Notes: generated from the letters alone by a model not told the origin. A stretch of DNA of 64,000 nt from Rhizobium acidisoli (GCF_002531755.2 NZ_CP034998.1:2976001-3040000); one strand, 5' to 3'; counted from the stretch's first letter, positions 8,028-20,290 are shown. Numbers and translations: made by a program.

Positions 8028-9787
8028 TGTATGACATTCTTCTACCGGCCGGCATTGCAATCGTTCTGATCTTCGGCATCGGTTTTGTCCTCGCCTCCCT
8101 GTACACACGCTCCAGCCGTGACGAAGCCTATGTGCGCACCGGCCTCGGCGGCCAGAAAGTCGTGCTCGACGGCGGTTCGGTCGTCCTGCCGATCTTCCAT
8201 TCCACGGCCAGGGTGAACCTGAAGACGCTGCGGCTGGAAGTCCGCCGCGGCGAAGGCGACGCGCTGATCACCAAGGACCGCATGCGCGTCGATATCGGCG
8301 CCGAGTTCTACGTCCGCGTCAAACCCGATGCCTCCTCGATTGCGCTTGCCGCCCAGACACTCGGCAACCGCACCAATGATGCCGAGGCGCTTCGTATCCT
8401 GATCGAAGCAAAATTCGTCGACGGCCTCCGCTCGGTGGCCGCGACGATGAATCTCGACGCGCTGCAGGAACAGCGCATGGACTTCGTCAAGGCCGTGCAG
8501 GAAGCCGTCGGCGCCGATCTTCAGTCAAACGGTCTCGAGCTCGAATCCGTGTCGCTGACGCGCCTTGACCAGACCGACATCAAGCACTTCAACGCCAACA
8601 ACTTCTTCGATGCGCAAGGTCTTGCAGCATTGACCCGCATCACCGAGGGTCGCAAGAAGGAGCGAAACGAGATCGTTCGCGATACCGAAGTCGCCATCGC
8701 CCAGAAAGATCTGGAGGCCCGCCAGCAGTCGCTGACCATCGAGCGGACGAAGCGCGAGGCCGAACTCAGCCAGGAACGCGACATCGCCAACAAATCCGCG
8801 GCGACGCGCGCCGAAACCGCCCAGCAGGAGCAGGCGGCAAAACGCGCCGAGGAAGAAGCCCGCATTGCCTCCGAACAGGCGATCGCCGAACGCGAAGCAG
8901 CCGCCAAGCAGGCCCGCGAAAGCGCCAACATCGACGCGGCCCGCGCCGTCCAGCAACGCGAAACCGAAGCCAAGCGCGACCTTCAGATCGTCGCCCAGGA
9001 AAGCGCGATCGCCGTCGCCAATAAGAGCCGCGAGGAATCCGAGGCGAAGGCCACCGCCGAAGCCGCCCGAGCGCTGGCAATCGCGGCAGAGGAAAAGGTC
9101 GGCACGGCCAAGGCGATCGAGATTGCCGAGCGCGAAAAACAGATTGCCGTGATCGACGCGCGCAAGAAAGCCGAAACCGAAGCGACCGCCGTCACTGTCG
9201 GCGCCGAGGCCGAGAAGCAGGCGGCGATCGACCAGGCCGAAGCGATCAAGACGCTGGCGAACGCCGAAGCGGATGCGGCGATCATCAAGGCCAAGGGTGT
9301 TCTCGAAACCGGCAAGGCAGCGGCGGAAAGCGAGGCTTTGCTCAACGAAGCCCGCAACAAGCTCAGCCAGACCATCATCGAATTCGAGATCACCCGTGAG
9401 CGTATCCGCATCATTCCCGAGGCGCTTGCCGAGGCGGTCAAGCCGATCGAGAAGATCTCCGATATCAGGATCTTCGATACTGGCGGCATGCTCGGCCGCG
9501 GAAATGGCGGGAATGGCGACAGCGGCATCGGCCTTGGCGAGGGCCTGGCCGGCCAGCTCCTCTCCTATCAGGCCAACAAGCCGATCCTCGACAGATTGCT
9601 GAAGGAGGCCGGCTTCGAAGGCGACAATGCCATCTCGTCTCTCCTTGGAAATCTCGATGGCGCAAAACCGGCAAAGGCGGTTGCGGCTCCGGTAAAGCCG
9701 GCAATACCCGCAGCACCTCCGGCAACGCCGGCACCGGCCGCAGCCACGGCAAAGCCGATCGCCCCGTCGGCGCCGACGAAGGATTGA
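8024..9787 (+). CDS. Flotillin (YqiK-like SPFH-domain protein)
   Basis: A 587-residue flotillin. One N-terminal membrane helix (residues 5-27) is followed by an SPFH/band-7 domain (about 35-210), then a very long Ala/Glu-rich coiled coil (about 215-460) with repeated EAEKQAAIDQAEA-like heptads, and a Gly- and Pro/Ala-rich tail. Flotillins form oligomeric scaffolds in ordered membrane domains. Together with the upstream YqiJ-like gene this matches the E. coli yqiJ-yqiK pair, here expanded by a PspA-like gene, which points to envelope-stress or membrane-integrity work. It ends 22 bases before the convergent end of the metallophosphoesterase gene. Confidence 0.9.
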   Translation: MMYDILLPAGIAIVLIFGIGFVLASLYTRSSRDEAYVRTGLGGQKVVLDGGSVVLPIFHSTARVNLKTLRLEVRRGEGDALITKDRMRVDIGAEFYVRVKPDASSIALAAQTLGNRTNDAEALRILIEAKFVDGLRSVAATMNLDALQEQRMDFVKAVQEAVGADLQSNGLELESVSLTRLDQTDIKHFNANNFFDAQGLAALTRITEGRKKERNEIVRDTEVAIAQKDLEARQQSLTIERTKREAELSQERDIANKSAATRAETAQQEQAAKRAEEEARIASEQAIAEREAAAKQARESANIDAARAVQQRETEAKRDLQIVAQESAIAVANKSREESEAKATAEAARALAIAAEEKVGTAKAIEIAEREKQIAVIDARKKAETEATAVTVGAEAEKQAAIDQAEAIKTLANAEADAAIIKAKGVLETGKAAAESEALLNEARNKLSQTIIEFEITRERIRIIPEALAEAVKPIEKISDIRIFDTGGMLGRGNGGNGDSGIGLGEGLAGQLLSYQANKPILDRLLKEAGFEGDNAISSLLGNLDGAKPAKAVAAPVKPAIPAAPPATPAPAAATAKPIAPSAPTKD

Positions 9788-9809
9788 TCGAAGGGCTGGC
9801 GGGTCTGGG

Positions 9810-10550
9810 CTATCTCACCCAACCCGCCGCCAATGCACTCGCCCAGTCGGCACGGCCCCTTTCGGCGGCCAGTGCCGACATCGCCATATGGTCGTAGGCG
9901 ACGGATCGAAACTGCCATATCCATCCGGCCGCCGTCTTTTCCAGAATAGCGTAACTCGCCAGCGGATGGCCGGCTTCGACCTTGTGGCAGTAGGGCAGCA
10001 CGTCGTCATAGGCGGGGCAGCCGACGCTGCCGGGATTGACGATCAGCCGGCCGTCGGAAAGGCGGATGGCGCGGGGAATGTGGCTGTGGCCGCAGAGGAT
10101 CAGCGGCAGGTCGATGCCGTCGGCCAGCGCCTCGATCGCTTCGATCGGCTTCAGAAAGACGAATCCATCAGGCGAGACCGATTCCAGCCAATAGAGATTG
10201 TCGTCCTTCGGCGTCGCATGGCAGAGATAGGCCTCGCCGCGATAGACGGTATCGAACGGCAGGCTGCGCAGCCAGTCGAGGTGGGATGGCGTCAATTGCC
10301 GATAGGCCGCAGCATCCGAGCGATGCATCGTGGCCGGGTCCTGTTCGATCAGATAGCGGTCGTGATTGCCGCGGACCGAGGTCAGGCCGAGCGGCATCAG
10401 CAGATCCGCGGTCCGGCCGGCCTCCAGCGGGCCGCTGAAGAAATCGCCGAGATTGACGATTTCCTCGATGCCTTCAGCGCGAATATCCGCAAGCACCGCC
10501 TCGAGCGCCAGATGGTTGCCGTGGATGTCGGCGATTGCGGCAAAACGCAT
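9810..10550 (-). CDS. Metallophosphoesterase (YfcE/MJ0936-like)
   Basis: A 246-residue calcineurin-like phosphoesterase. The dimetal site motifs are all present: ADIHGNHLALE near residue 7, NLGDFFSGP, RGNHDRYL and the C-terminal CGHSHIPRA. Such proteins hydrolyse phosphodiesters or phosphomonoesters with Mn or similar metals; the substrate is not evident. It begins two bases after the stop of uraH, so it is the last gene of the ureide operon, although no function in purine breakdown is established for it. Confidence 0.8.
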   Translation of the reverse strand: MRFAAIADIHGNHLALEAVLADIRAEGIEEIVNLGDFFSGPLEAGRTADLLMPLGLTSVRGNHDRYLIEQDPATMHRSDAAAYRQLTPSHLDWLRSLPFDTVYRGEAYLCHATPKDDNLYWLESVSPDGFVFLKPIEAIEALADGIDLPLILCGHSHIPRAIRLSDGRLIVNPGSVGCPAYDDVLPYCHKVEAGHPLASYAILEKTAAGWIWQFRSVAYDHMAMSALAAERGRADWASALAAGWVR

Positions 10551-10552
10551 CC

Positions 10553-10909
10553 CTAACTGCCTCGATAGGTGGAATAACCATAGGGCGAGATCAGCAGCGG
10601 CACATGGTAATGCGCCGTGATATCGGCAATGCCGAAGCGGATCGGCACGAGATCGAGGAAGGCCGGGTGCGGCAGAGGCGTGCCGCAGGCCCTTAGGTAA
10701 TCGCCGGCGTGGAAGACCAGCTCATAGGTGCCGGCCCGGAAATTTTCGCCGGCAAGGATGGGGCCACCGTCGACCCGGCCGTCAGCATTGGTCTCGACCG
10801 TCTTCAGATGTCTGCGCATCTCGCCGTCGAGCTGGAAAAGATCGACCCTTAGCCGTTCGGCCGGCTTGCCAAGGGCGGTATCGAGAACATGTGTGGTCAG
10901 ACCGGTCAT
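10553..10909 (-). CDS. uraH: 5-hydroxyisourate hydrolase
   Basis: A 118-residue transthyretin-like protein that hydrolyses 5-hydroxyisourate, the product of urate oxidation, to OHCU. The N-terminal signature [14 protein letters not shown] and the C-terminal tetrapeptide YRGS, which distinguishes the enzymes from true transthyretins, are both visible, as is the catalytic segment [13 protein letters not shown]. Its ATG overlaps the allA stop by four bases. It acts just upstream of UraD in the same pathway encoded here. Confidence 0.93.
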   Translation of the reverse strand: MTGLTTHVLDTALGKPAERLRVDLFQLDGEMRRHLKTVETNADGRVDGGPILAGENFRAGTYELVFHAGDYLRACGTPLPHPAFLDLVPIRFGIADITAHYHVPLLISPYGYSTYRGS

Positions 10910-11406
10910 GGGGCTGGCTCTTTGATGATGTAGGGGGTTTCGAAGAAGAATTCCTCCAGATTGTTGCCTGGCCCGTCGCGGTCGACGACCAGGAAATCGG
11001 AGACCTCACCAAGCGCCATCAGCGGATGATGCCAGACGTTGCGGCGGTAGTTCACGCCCTGGTCCCCACGTGCCAGAAACACCTGCGGCCTGCCCGGGCG
11101 TCCGCTCTCATCCTCGGAGACGACGACGAGAAAAGCACGCCCGGAAACCGGCGAGAAACTCTGGCTGCCGAAAGGGTGGCGCTCCATCATATCGACATCA
11201 TAGGGGAAGCTGCGCGGCTGGCCGCGAAAGAGATTGATGATGACGCGCGCGCCCTCGCCCGCCGCCTCCGCTGCGGCGAGCGCATGAAACCGTTCGGTCG
11301 TGCCGCCATTGATGAGCCGCATCGAGGCCGGATCGGCTTCGATGACCTCGCCGAAAGCAGCGAAGGCGGCGCCGGTGAGCGGGCGAATGTCGAGAAATTC
11401 GGGCAT
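10906..11406 (-). CDS. allA: Ureidoglycolate lyase
   Basis: A 166-residue cupin-like enzyme that splits ureidoglycolate into glyoxylate and urea. Family features include [12 protein letters not shown] near the N-terminus, [20 protein letters not shown] with the metal-site His, [20 protein letters not shown] and [17 protein letters not shown]. The start at 11406 ([12 protein letters not shown]) matches the family; a longer frame to 11586 would overlap the upstream gene's coding region. It is translationally coupled to uraH. Confidence 0.9.
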   Translation of the reverse strand: MPEFLDIRPLTGAAFAAFGEVIEADPASMRLINGGTTERFHALAAAEAAGEGARVIINLFRGQPRSFPYDVDMMERHPFGSQSFSPVSGRAFLVVVSEDESGRPGRPQVFLARGDQGVNYRRNVWHHPLMALGEVSDFLVVDRDGPGNNLEEFFFETPYIIKEPAP

Positions 11407-11410
11407 CGCC

Positions 11411-11773
11411 TCACTCACCTTGGGCATGCCAGTTACGGACGGCATCGATCTCACGAAGAAGCTCCGGCAGCGTCCGATAGGTCGCCTCCCAGATGTCGGA
11501 GGGATCGAGATCGAAGACATCGTCGAGGATGCGATTGCCCGTGCCGCAGATCTTCGTCCACGGCAGGCCGGGATGCTCGGTGGCAAATTCCGGATGCGTC
11601 ACCAGCAGACGGGATGCCGCGGCACCGATGGTGAAGTGGCAGAAGGCCACGGCCTTGAACGTGAGCTGGTCCTCGGCGAAAGCCGCCTCATCCATTCCGC
11701 CGATGAAGGACAGCGCTTCGGATGCTGCCTTTTGCATGTCATTGAGATAGTCGATGGCACGCCCCTCCTTCAT
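11411..11773 (-). CDS. DUF86/HepT-like protein lacking the RNase motif
   Basis: A 120-residue helical protein aligning over its length with DUF86 (HepT) proteins, the HEPN RNase toxins of HepT/MntA pairs: [11 protein letters not shown] matches the 'IGEAArrL' helix, and [15 protein letters not shown]...[18 protein letters not shown] matches the 'HPeipW..i.gmRN...Hgyf.vD...vW.t...dlP.L' block. At the catalytic motif RNxxxHxY, however, this protein reads GNRILDDV: the Arg is Gly79, the His is Asp84 and the Tyr is Val86. It should therefore be inactive as an RNase. No MntA nucleotidyltransferase partner is present. It overlaps uraD by four bases (ATGA) and ends four bases before allA begins, so it is embedded in the ureide operon. 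Confidence 0.7.
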   Translation of the reverse strand: MKEGRAIDYLNDMQKAASEALSFIGGMDEAAFAEDQLTFKAVAFCHFTIGAAASRLLVTHPEFATEHPGLPWTKICGTGNRILDDVFDLDPSDIWEATYRTLPELLREIDAVRNWHAQGE

Positions 11774-12270
11774 TGCGCCTCCGGCAGCATCGAGGTCAGA
11801 CGCAGCAGCGCGATCTTTTCGACCTGCGCAGTCGCGGTCGCAAATTCTTCGTCCCGGCCGTTGCCGATCCGTGTTTCAAAAGCTTCCAGAATATCCTCCT
11901 TGCCGAGTCCTTTGACGGCGATGATGAAGGGAAAGCCATATTTTTCGACATAGGCCGAATTGAGTTCGGTGAAGCGGGCGTGCTCGGCAGGGCTCAGCCG
12001 GTCGAGACCGGCGCCGGACTGCTCCTTGCGGCTGTCCTCGGTGAGTTCGCCGGATATGGCAAGACGCCCGGCAAGGTCGGGGTGGGCTCGGAGCACGCCG
12101 AGACGTTCCTCCCGGCTTGCCGCGCGGAAGGCCGCCGCAAGCGCAACATGCACACCTGATGCCGTCAGCGGTTCGGTCACGCTGCCGGCATCATAGGCAC
12201 GCTCGGCGATGAAAGGCGAATGTTCGAAGACGCCGCCGAAGCGGGAAACGAAATCCTCGCGCGACAGCAT
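11770..12270 (-). CDS. uraD: OHCU decarboxylase
   Basis: A 166-residue enzyme that converts 2-oxo-4-hydroxy-4-carboxy-5-ureidoimidazoline to S-allantoin. Recognisable family blocks are FVSRFGGVFEHSPFIAERAY near the N-terminus, LRAHPDLAGRL containing the catalytic His, and ELNSAYVEKYGFPFIIAVKG. The ATG at 12270 overlaps the last base of the puuE stop (TGATG), fixing the start; longer in-frame options run through puuE. Confidence 0.93.
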   Translation of the reverse strand: MLSREDFVSRFGGVFEHSPFIAERAYDAGSVTEPLTASGVHVALAAAFRAASREERLGVLRAHPDLAGRLAISGELTEDSRKEQSGAGLDRLSPAEHARFTELNSAYVEKYGFPFIIAVKGLGKEDILEAFETRIGNGRDEEFATATAQVEKIALLRLTSMLPEAQ

Positions 12271-13193
12271 CAGATCGCGTCCGGCTGATGATGCTTGTGC
12301 CAGTGCTCGGCAATCTCGATGCGGCGCGGAATCCAGACTTTGTCGTGCTTCAGAACATATTCGATGAAGCGCTTCAGTGCCGCCGCCCGGCCGGGGCGCC
12401 CGACGAGACGGCAATGCAGGCCGACCGACATCATCTTCGGGCTGCCCGCCTTGCCTTCCTCATAGAGCGTATCGAAGGCATCCTTGAGGTAGGTGAAGAA
12501 CTGATCGCCGGTATTGAAACCCTGCGGCGTCGCAAAACGCATGTCGTTGGTTTCGAGCGTATAGGGAATGATGAGGAAAGGTTTCCCGTCGATGCCCTTG
12601 ACCCAGAAAGGCAGGTCGTCGGCATAAGAATCGGAGGAATAGAGAAAGCCCCCCTCCTCCTGCACCAGCCGCAGCGTATTGTCCGAGGGTTTGCCCTGAT
12701 ACATGCCGTAGGGTCGCTCGCCGGTCAGTTCAGTGTGCAGGCGCACGGCTTCGAGAATATGCTTGCGCTCCAGATCTTCCGGAAAATCCTTATATTCCAG
12801 CCAGCGGTAACCGTGGCTGGCGATCTCCCAGCCGGCTTCCTTCATCGCCGCGACGGCCTCTGGGTTGCGCGCCATCGCCAGCGTCACGCCGTAGACGGTC
12901 GCCTGCACCTTGAGATCGGTGAACATCCGCCAAAGGCGCCAGAAACCCGCGCGCGAACCATATTCATAGATCGATTCCATATTGAGATTGCGCTGCCCCG
13001 GCCAGGCGGCCGCGCCGACGATCTCCGACAGCAGGTTTTCGGACGCCGGATCGCCGTCGAGGATCGAGCTTTCGCCGCCCTCCTCGTAATTGATGACGAA
13101 CTGAACGGCGACGCGTGCCTCTTCAGGCCATTTCGGATCAGGCGTTTGACGCCCGTAGCCGACGAGATTGCGCGGATAAGTCTCGGATACCAT
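12270..13193 (-). CDS. puuE: Allantoinase PuuE (polysaccharide-deacetylase type)
   Basis: A 307-residue cofactor-independent allantoinase of the polysaccharide deacetylase superfamily, hydrolysing allantoin to allantoate. Key segments are INYEEGGESSILDGD, SRAGFWRLWRMF, GWEIASHGYRWLEY with the conserved His, YSSDSYADDLPFW and MMSVGLHCRLVGRPGR. ATG 13193 (MVSETYPRNLVGYGR) is preceded by GAAGG; a frame start at 13229 has no such support. First gene of the operon puuE-uraD-HepT-like-allA-uraH-metallophosphoesterase. Urate oxidase or PucL/allantoicase genes are not in this window. Confidence 0.93.
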   Translation of the reverse strand: MVSETYPRNLVGYGRQTPDPKWPEEARVAVQFVINYEEGGESSILDGDPASENLLSEIVGAAAWPGQRNLNMESIYEYGSRAGFWRLWRMFTDLKVQATVYGVTLAMARNPEAVAAMKEAGWEIASHGYRWLEYKDFPEDLERKHILEAVRLHTELTGERPYGMYQGKPSDNTLRLVQEEGGFLYSSDSYADDLPFWVKGIDGKPFLIIPYTLETNDMRFATPQGFNTGDQFFTYLKDAFDTLYEEGKAGSPKMMSVGLHCRLVGRPGRAAALKRFIEYVLKHDKVWIPRRIEIAEHWHKHHQPDAI

Positions 13194-13306
13194 CAAATCA
13201 CCTTCTGAAAAGACGAAGAACGGTAGCATCCGCAGCCGGAATGTCGAGACGGAAACTGCGCAGCGGATTTTTATCCTTTCTACGCAATATGTTAGCTTAT
13301 CTCATG

Positions 13307-14014
13307 TCAGGCGATCTTGCGCGCGCTGACCTTGCCCATCGGGTGCAGAGAATGAACCCGGAAAGGACCGCCGGTGCCCTCTTCGATCATCAGCGCCACA
13401 TTCGAAACCACGACCGGGTCGCAGAGCACGGGCTCGAAAATCGTCCGCAGCGCCGGCTCGATGCGCGGCATGTCGATCGCATTGACCGGGCCCGTCACCG
13501 GCATATGGAAGCGGAACTCTTCCATCACGTAGGGATTGCCCCAGCGATGCAGGTTGGCGAACTGCGCCGCCGACAGCCCGTCCGGATCGCTGCGTTCGAT
13601 GTCGGCTTCGCTCAGCGGCGCGCGGAAACGGTCGAATTCCTGCACGATCGCCGAAGCGAGATATTGGATCTGCTCGCAGGGAACACTCGGCAGCAGACTG
13701 TAGAAATTGCCGAGCCGGGCGACTTCGAGACGCGGAATCTGGAAGGGTAGGACAGTCCCGGAAAAACGCATGAGGTCGCGCAGGAGTTGCGATTCGGGCA
13801 GCTCCGGACACAGGTGGAACGGCGCCTTCAAAAGGCCGTGAAAACCATAGCGCCGCGGCACCGCCGTGTGGAAGGCAATCTCATGGATGCCGAGGCCGCG
13901 AACGGCCGGAGGCTCCAGCATCTCACCTGAAAACACGTTTCGGCCAAGCCAATGGGCGGCCATGAGCGATAGCGGGTCGCTCGCCGGAGGCGTGAAGCAA
14001 ATGGCATAGCGCAT
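13307..14014 (-). CDS. DUF1045 (2H phosphodiesterase-like) protein
   Basis: A 235-residue DUF1045 protein, a family related to 2H phosphoesterases and often found with phosphonate (phn) genes. The two histidine motifs sit at YGFHGLLKAPF (His59) and FRFHMPVTGP (His170). In 2H enzymes each His is normally followed two residues later by Thr or Ser; here those positions are Leu61 and Pro172, so catalysis may be changed or lost. No phn genes flank it: the ureide operon lies downstream and an FAD oxidoreductase upstream on the same strand with a 114-base gap. Confidence 0.75.
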   Translation of the reverse strand: MRYAICFTPPASDPLSLMAAHWLGRNVFSGEMLEPPAVRGLGIHEIAFHTAVPRRYGFHGLLKAPFHLCPELPESQLLRDLMRFSGTVLPFQIPRLEVARLGNFYSLLPSVPCEQIQYLASAIVQEFDRFRAPLSEADIERSDPDGLSAAQFANLHRWGNPYVMEEFRFHMPVTGPVNAIDMPRIEPALRTIFEPVLCDPVVVSNVALMIEEGTGGPFRVHSLHPMGKVSARKIA

Positions 14015-14128
14015 GCGATTTCCTCCATCGGGAAAAGGAGCGCCGGTGATTTCAGGCGCTGTCGATGCGCAAGCAGATAGGTGATTTGCATGACAGAATA
14101 ACGAAACGAAGCGGCGCCGAATTCACGT

Positions 14129-15307
14129 TTAACGTGAAGCGGCTGCGATATGGCCTGATATCCCGAAGCTTTCCGGCAGCAAAAATCCGCAGTCTGTATC
14201 GCCTGCAATACATATCGCCGCCTCCGCCAGCCGGTGCGCGAGGCCGAAACTGACCTTGAAGCCGCCGGTCAGCGCGATCAGGCGCGGGTGATCGGGATGG
14301 CGGCCGATCATCGGATCGCGGTCGATCGCCTTGGGGCGAAGCCCGGCCCAGCGTTCGACAACAGGCGCATCGCCAAGGATCGGCGCGATCTCCCGCGCCG
14401 TTTCGATCAATGCGTCGAGCTGGGCATCGGTCGAAGCGGGATCGTCGAAACGGTTTTCGCTGGTGCTGCCGATCGCCGCATGGCCGCCCTCATGCGCGAC
14501 GATATAGAGCCCGTCGAGGAAGATCGTCGGCAGCCCCGGGTCGATCTCGGCTTTCAACAGCGCCGCCTGTCCCTTGACCGGCTGGCCAAGCGGCTGTTTC
14601 AGTCCCGGCGTCAGTCCCTGCAGCACCGGAAAGGACTGATGGCCGGCAGCCAGGATGCAGCGATTGAAAGCAATATTCTCGCCGCCTATGGCGGCCGTGC
14701 CGCGATCCGGATCAAGGCCGGCAACCGTTGCATGCTCGAGAATGCGCACATGTTTTGCCCGCCGCAGCAAGGCGACGAGGGCCGCAATCAGCGAGCGGGG
14801 CGCAACGCGGGCGGCGAGCGTGTCATGCACGAAACCGCTCTCGCCGGCAGAGGCCTCGATCCAGCCGCCGACCGGCGGGCCGTCGAGCACATGCCAGTGG
14901 AAGCGGCGCTCGCCAGCCTGCCAATGGCGTTCGGCGTCCTCACAATGGCGGCGGGCGATCTTTTCGAGATGCGGCTTCGGCAGCGGGATCAGCCGTCCCG
15001 AACGCCGATAGCCGGCCGAAAGCCCGGTCGCCGCTTCGAGCGTGGCGATCTCGGCTTCGAGCGACACCAGCGCATCGAACTGGAATTGCTTCTTCTCGGA
15101 CCACCGATCCGGCATATGCGGCATCAGCGCGCCGAGCAGGCCGCCGCTTGCGCCTGCGCCCAACCTGCCGGCGTCGGCGATGACCGTGCCGATGCCGCGA
15201 CGCTCGGCATGGACGGCCGCCCAGAGCCCCATGATGCCGCCGCCGACGATCAACAATTGGCAGGACGATTGACCTGAGACCGGCCGAGGATTATCGGCTT
15301 TTTCCAT
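14129..15307 (-). CDS. FAD-dependent oxidoreductase, MnmC C-domain-like
   Basis: A 392-residue DadA-type FAD oxidoreductase with the dinucleotide motif LLIVGGGIMGLWAA at about residues 18-31, followed by GAGASGGLLGALMP, and the C-terminal FAD contact LTGGFKVSFGLAHRLAEA. In E. coli MnmC the C-terminal domain with the same fold removes the carboxymethyl group of cmnm5(s2)U34 in tRNA. Because the gene directly adjoins an mnmD homolog, a split MnmC(o) function is the best inference; a D-amino-acid oxidase is the alternative. Its ATG (15307-15305) overlaps the ATG of the divergent mnmD (15306-15308) inside one CATG, with no space between the two genes. Confidence 0.75.
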   Translation of the reverse strand: MEKADNPRPVSGQSSCQLLIVGGGIMGLWAAVHAERRGIGTVIADAGRLGAGASGGLLGALMPHMPDRWSEKKQFQFDALVSLEAEIATLEAATGLSAGYRRSGRLIPLPKPHLEKIARRHCEDAERHWQAGERRFHWHVLDGPPVGGWIEASAGESGFVHDTLAARVAPRSLIAALVALLRRAKHVRILEHATVAGLDPDRGTAAIGGENIAFNRCILAAGHQSFPVLQGLTPGLKQPLGQPVKGQAALLKAEIDPGLPTIFLDGLYIVAHEGGHAAIGSTSENRFDDPASTDAQLDALIETAREIAPILGDAPVVERWAGLRPKAIDRDPMIGRHPDHPRLIALTGGFKVSFGLAHRLAEAAICIAGDTDCGFLLPESFGISGHIAAASR

Positions 15308-16037
15308 GACAGACGTGAACCCCGATCAGATTGGCGCGGGCGCGCCGCAGCCGCTCGAATGGCGCGACGGCGATATGCCTTATTCCACTGCCTTTGGCGA
15401 TCATTTTTATTGCCAGACCGATGGCCGGCTGGAATGCGGCCATGTCTTCCTCGCCGGCAACGGCCTTCCGGAGCGCTGGGACGGGCGGCAGGAATTTTTG
15501 ATCGGCGAACTCGGCTTCGGCACCGGTCTGAACTTCGCCGAGACCTGGCGGCAATGGAAGCTGCAGCGCGCGGCAGGCCAGCAGCTGCATTTCATCTCCT
15601 TCGAACTCCACCCGATGCGCAGCGAGGAGATCGGCCGGGCGCTCTCGCACTGGCCGGAGATCGATGCCGAACGCCAGGCGCTGACGGCGTCCTGGCCGCA
15701 CCCCCCTGCCGATACCGTCTCGCTCGATCTCGACGCCCAGACAAGGCTCAGCGTCGTCTGCGGCGCAGCACTCGACGGCGTCGCAGCCGCAAAGCCCGGC
15801 TTCGACGCCTGGTATCTCGATGGCTTCGCCCCGTCGCGCAACGGCGACATGTGGTCTGAAGAGTTGATGCGGCGCGTCCACGAAAAGACCACGCCCGGCG
15901 GCACCTTCGCCACCTATGCGGCGGCCGGCTTCGTCCGCCGCAATCTCATCGCGGCAGGTTTTTCCGTCGAACGCCGCCAGGGCTTTGCCGGCAAACGCGA
16001 AATGCTCTGCGGCATCAAGACGCCCGAAACGCACTGA
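15306..16037 (+). CDS. mnmD: tRNA (mnm5s2U34)-methyltransferase, MnmC N-domain type
   Basis: A 243-residue stand-alone version of the MnmC methyltransferase domain, which uses SAM to make the last methylation of mnm5(s2)U34 in the tRNA wobble position. Signature blocks: LEWRDGDMPYSTAFGDHFYC near the N-terminus, SAM loop IGELGFGTGLNFAETW, FDAWYLDGFAPSRNGDMWS, and the C-terminal FAGKREMLCG. There is no clear Shine-Dalgarno before ATG 15306, so the mRNA may be leaderless or use a promoter inside the divergent FAD gene. It ends two bases before the convergent end of the hybrid kinase gene. Confidence 0.9.
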   Translation: MTDVNPDQIGAGAPQPLEWRDGDMPYSTAFGDHFYCQTDGRLECGHVFLAGNGLPERWDGRQEFLIGELGFGTGLNFAETWRQWKLQRAAGQQLHFISFELHPMRSEEIGRALSHWPEIDAERQALTASWPHPPADTVSLDLDAQTRLSVVCGAALDGVAAAKPGFDAWYLDGFAPSRNGDMWSEELMRRVHEKTTPGGTFATYAAAGFVRRNLIAAGFSVERRQGFAGKREMLCGIKTPETH

Positions 16038-16039
16038 GA

Positions 16040-19420
<3,381 letters not shown>

Positions 19421-19729
19421 GAAATTATCGCTCCCGCAATGAATGAAATATCAACTACAAAGATTATAACGCCAAGGCTTTTAACAAGGTTTTAACCATA
19501 AATTTCAGCAGCGTATTTTTACAAGTCGGCTCATCAAGCTAAGCCGCCGCACATCGGCACCCGGACTTCCTATCTTCACCACCCGCTCATTCCCTTGCCG
19601 CGCCGATTTTCGTTGAAATCATGACGAAAATTTAATGCGCGAGACGCTTGCACGGCCATCGCGCCGCCGCGATCCGGGCGGAGTCTGAACACGGCTTTAT
19701 GGAAGCCAGTCTAGATCAAGGAAAATAGC
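19421..19729. other. Intergenic region, AT-rich
   Basis: About 310 bases between the divergent hybrid kinase and small exported protein genes. It is noticeably AT-rich near 19440-19520 and must hold both promoters. I see no convincing RNA gene, repeat or coding frame. Confidence 0.5.
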
Positions 19730-20029
19730 ATGTCCGTTCTTCATAAGACCATGGCGACGGGCCTGATCGCGCTGACCCTTGCCGGCGCCTCACTCGCCAC
19801 CGCCACCACCGCCGATGCCCGTCCACGCGATGCCTTCTGGGGCGGCCTTGCCGCCGGCGTCGTCGGCGGTGCCCTGCTGTCCGAGGCCGCCCGCCCCGCC
19901 TATCCCGCCTATCCCTATTACCGCCCCTACCCCGTCTACAGAACCTATTACCGGCCGTCCTATTGCCACCTCGAATGGCGCTACGACCGTTGGGGCCAGC
20001 CCTACCGTGTCCAGGTCTGCCCGGAATAG
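19730..20029 (+). CDS. Small exported Tyr/Pro-rich protein
   Basis: A 99-residue protein with a clear Sec signal peptide (MSVLHKTMATGLIALTLAGA, likely cleaved near ADA-RP around residue 31). The mature part has a Gly/Ala-rich segment (GGLAAGVVGGALL) and then a Tyr/Pro/Arg-rich segment, ending in RWGQPYRVQVCPE with two cysteines in the last 25 residues that could pair. Proteins of this style are common in rhizobial periplasm or outer envelope, but I cannot assign a function. Not in an operon. Confidence 0.75.
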   Translation: MSVLHKTMATGLIALTLAGASLATATTADARPRDAFWGGLAAGVVGGALLSEAARPAYPAYPYYRPYPVYRTYYRPSYCHLEWRYDRWGQPYRVQVCPE

Positions 20030-20290
20030 AACCGCACCCGGCGCCGCTTGACCTCCCGGCGGCGCCGGCCCACCCCAACGGCGAACTTCGGCATCTTCCC
20101 CTAACGGCGCAAATGCTGTTGTCGCACGATGGCGTGGTAACAATTTCGCGCTAAATCCAGGTGAGCAATCCGCCCATCCCTCTGTCGATTATCGCAGAAG
20201 ACAGCTAGAGTTCGCGCATTGCGTTCGTCGCCATCGAACGCATTTGCAAGCATTCGGCCGGACATTCAACGTATGGAGGGGCGAGACGGA

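Noticed and set aside
11411..11773. Functional HepT/MntA toxin-antitoxin pair
   Set aside because: The MntA partner is missing and the catalytic Arg, His and Tyr are all replaced.
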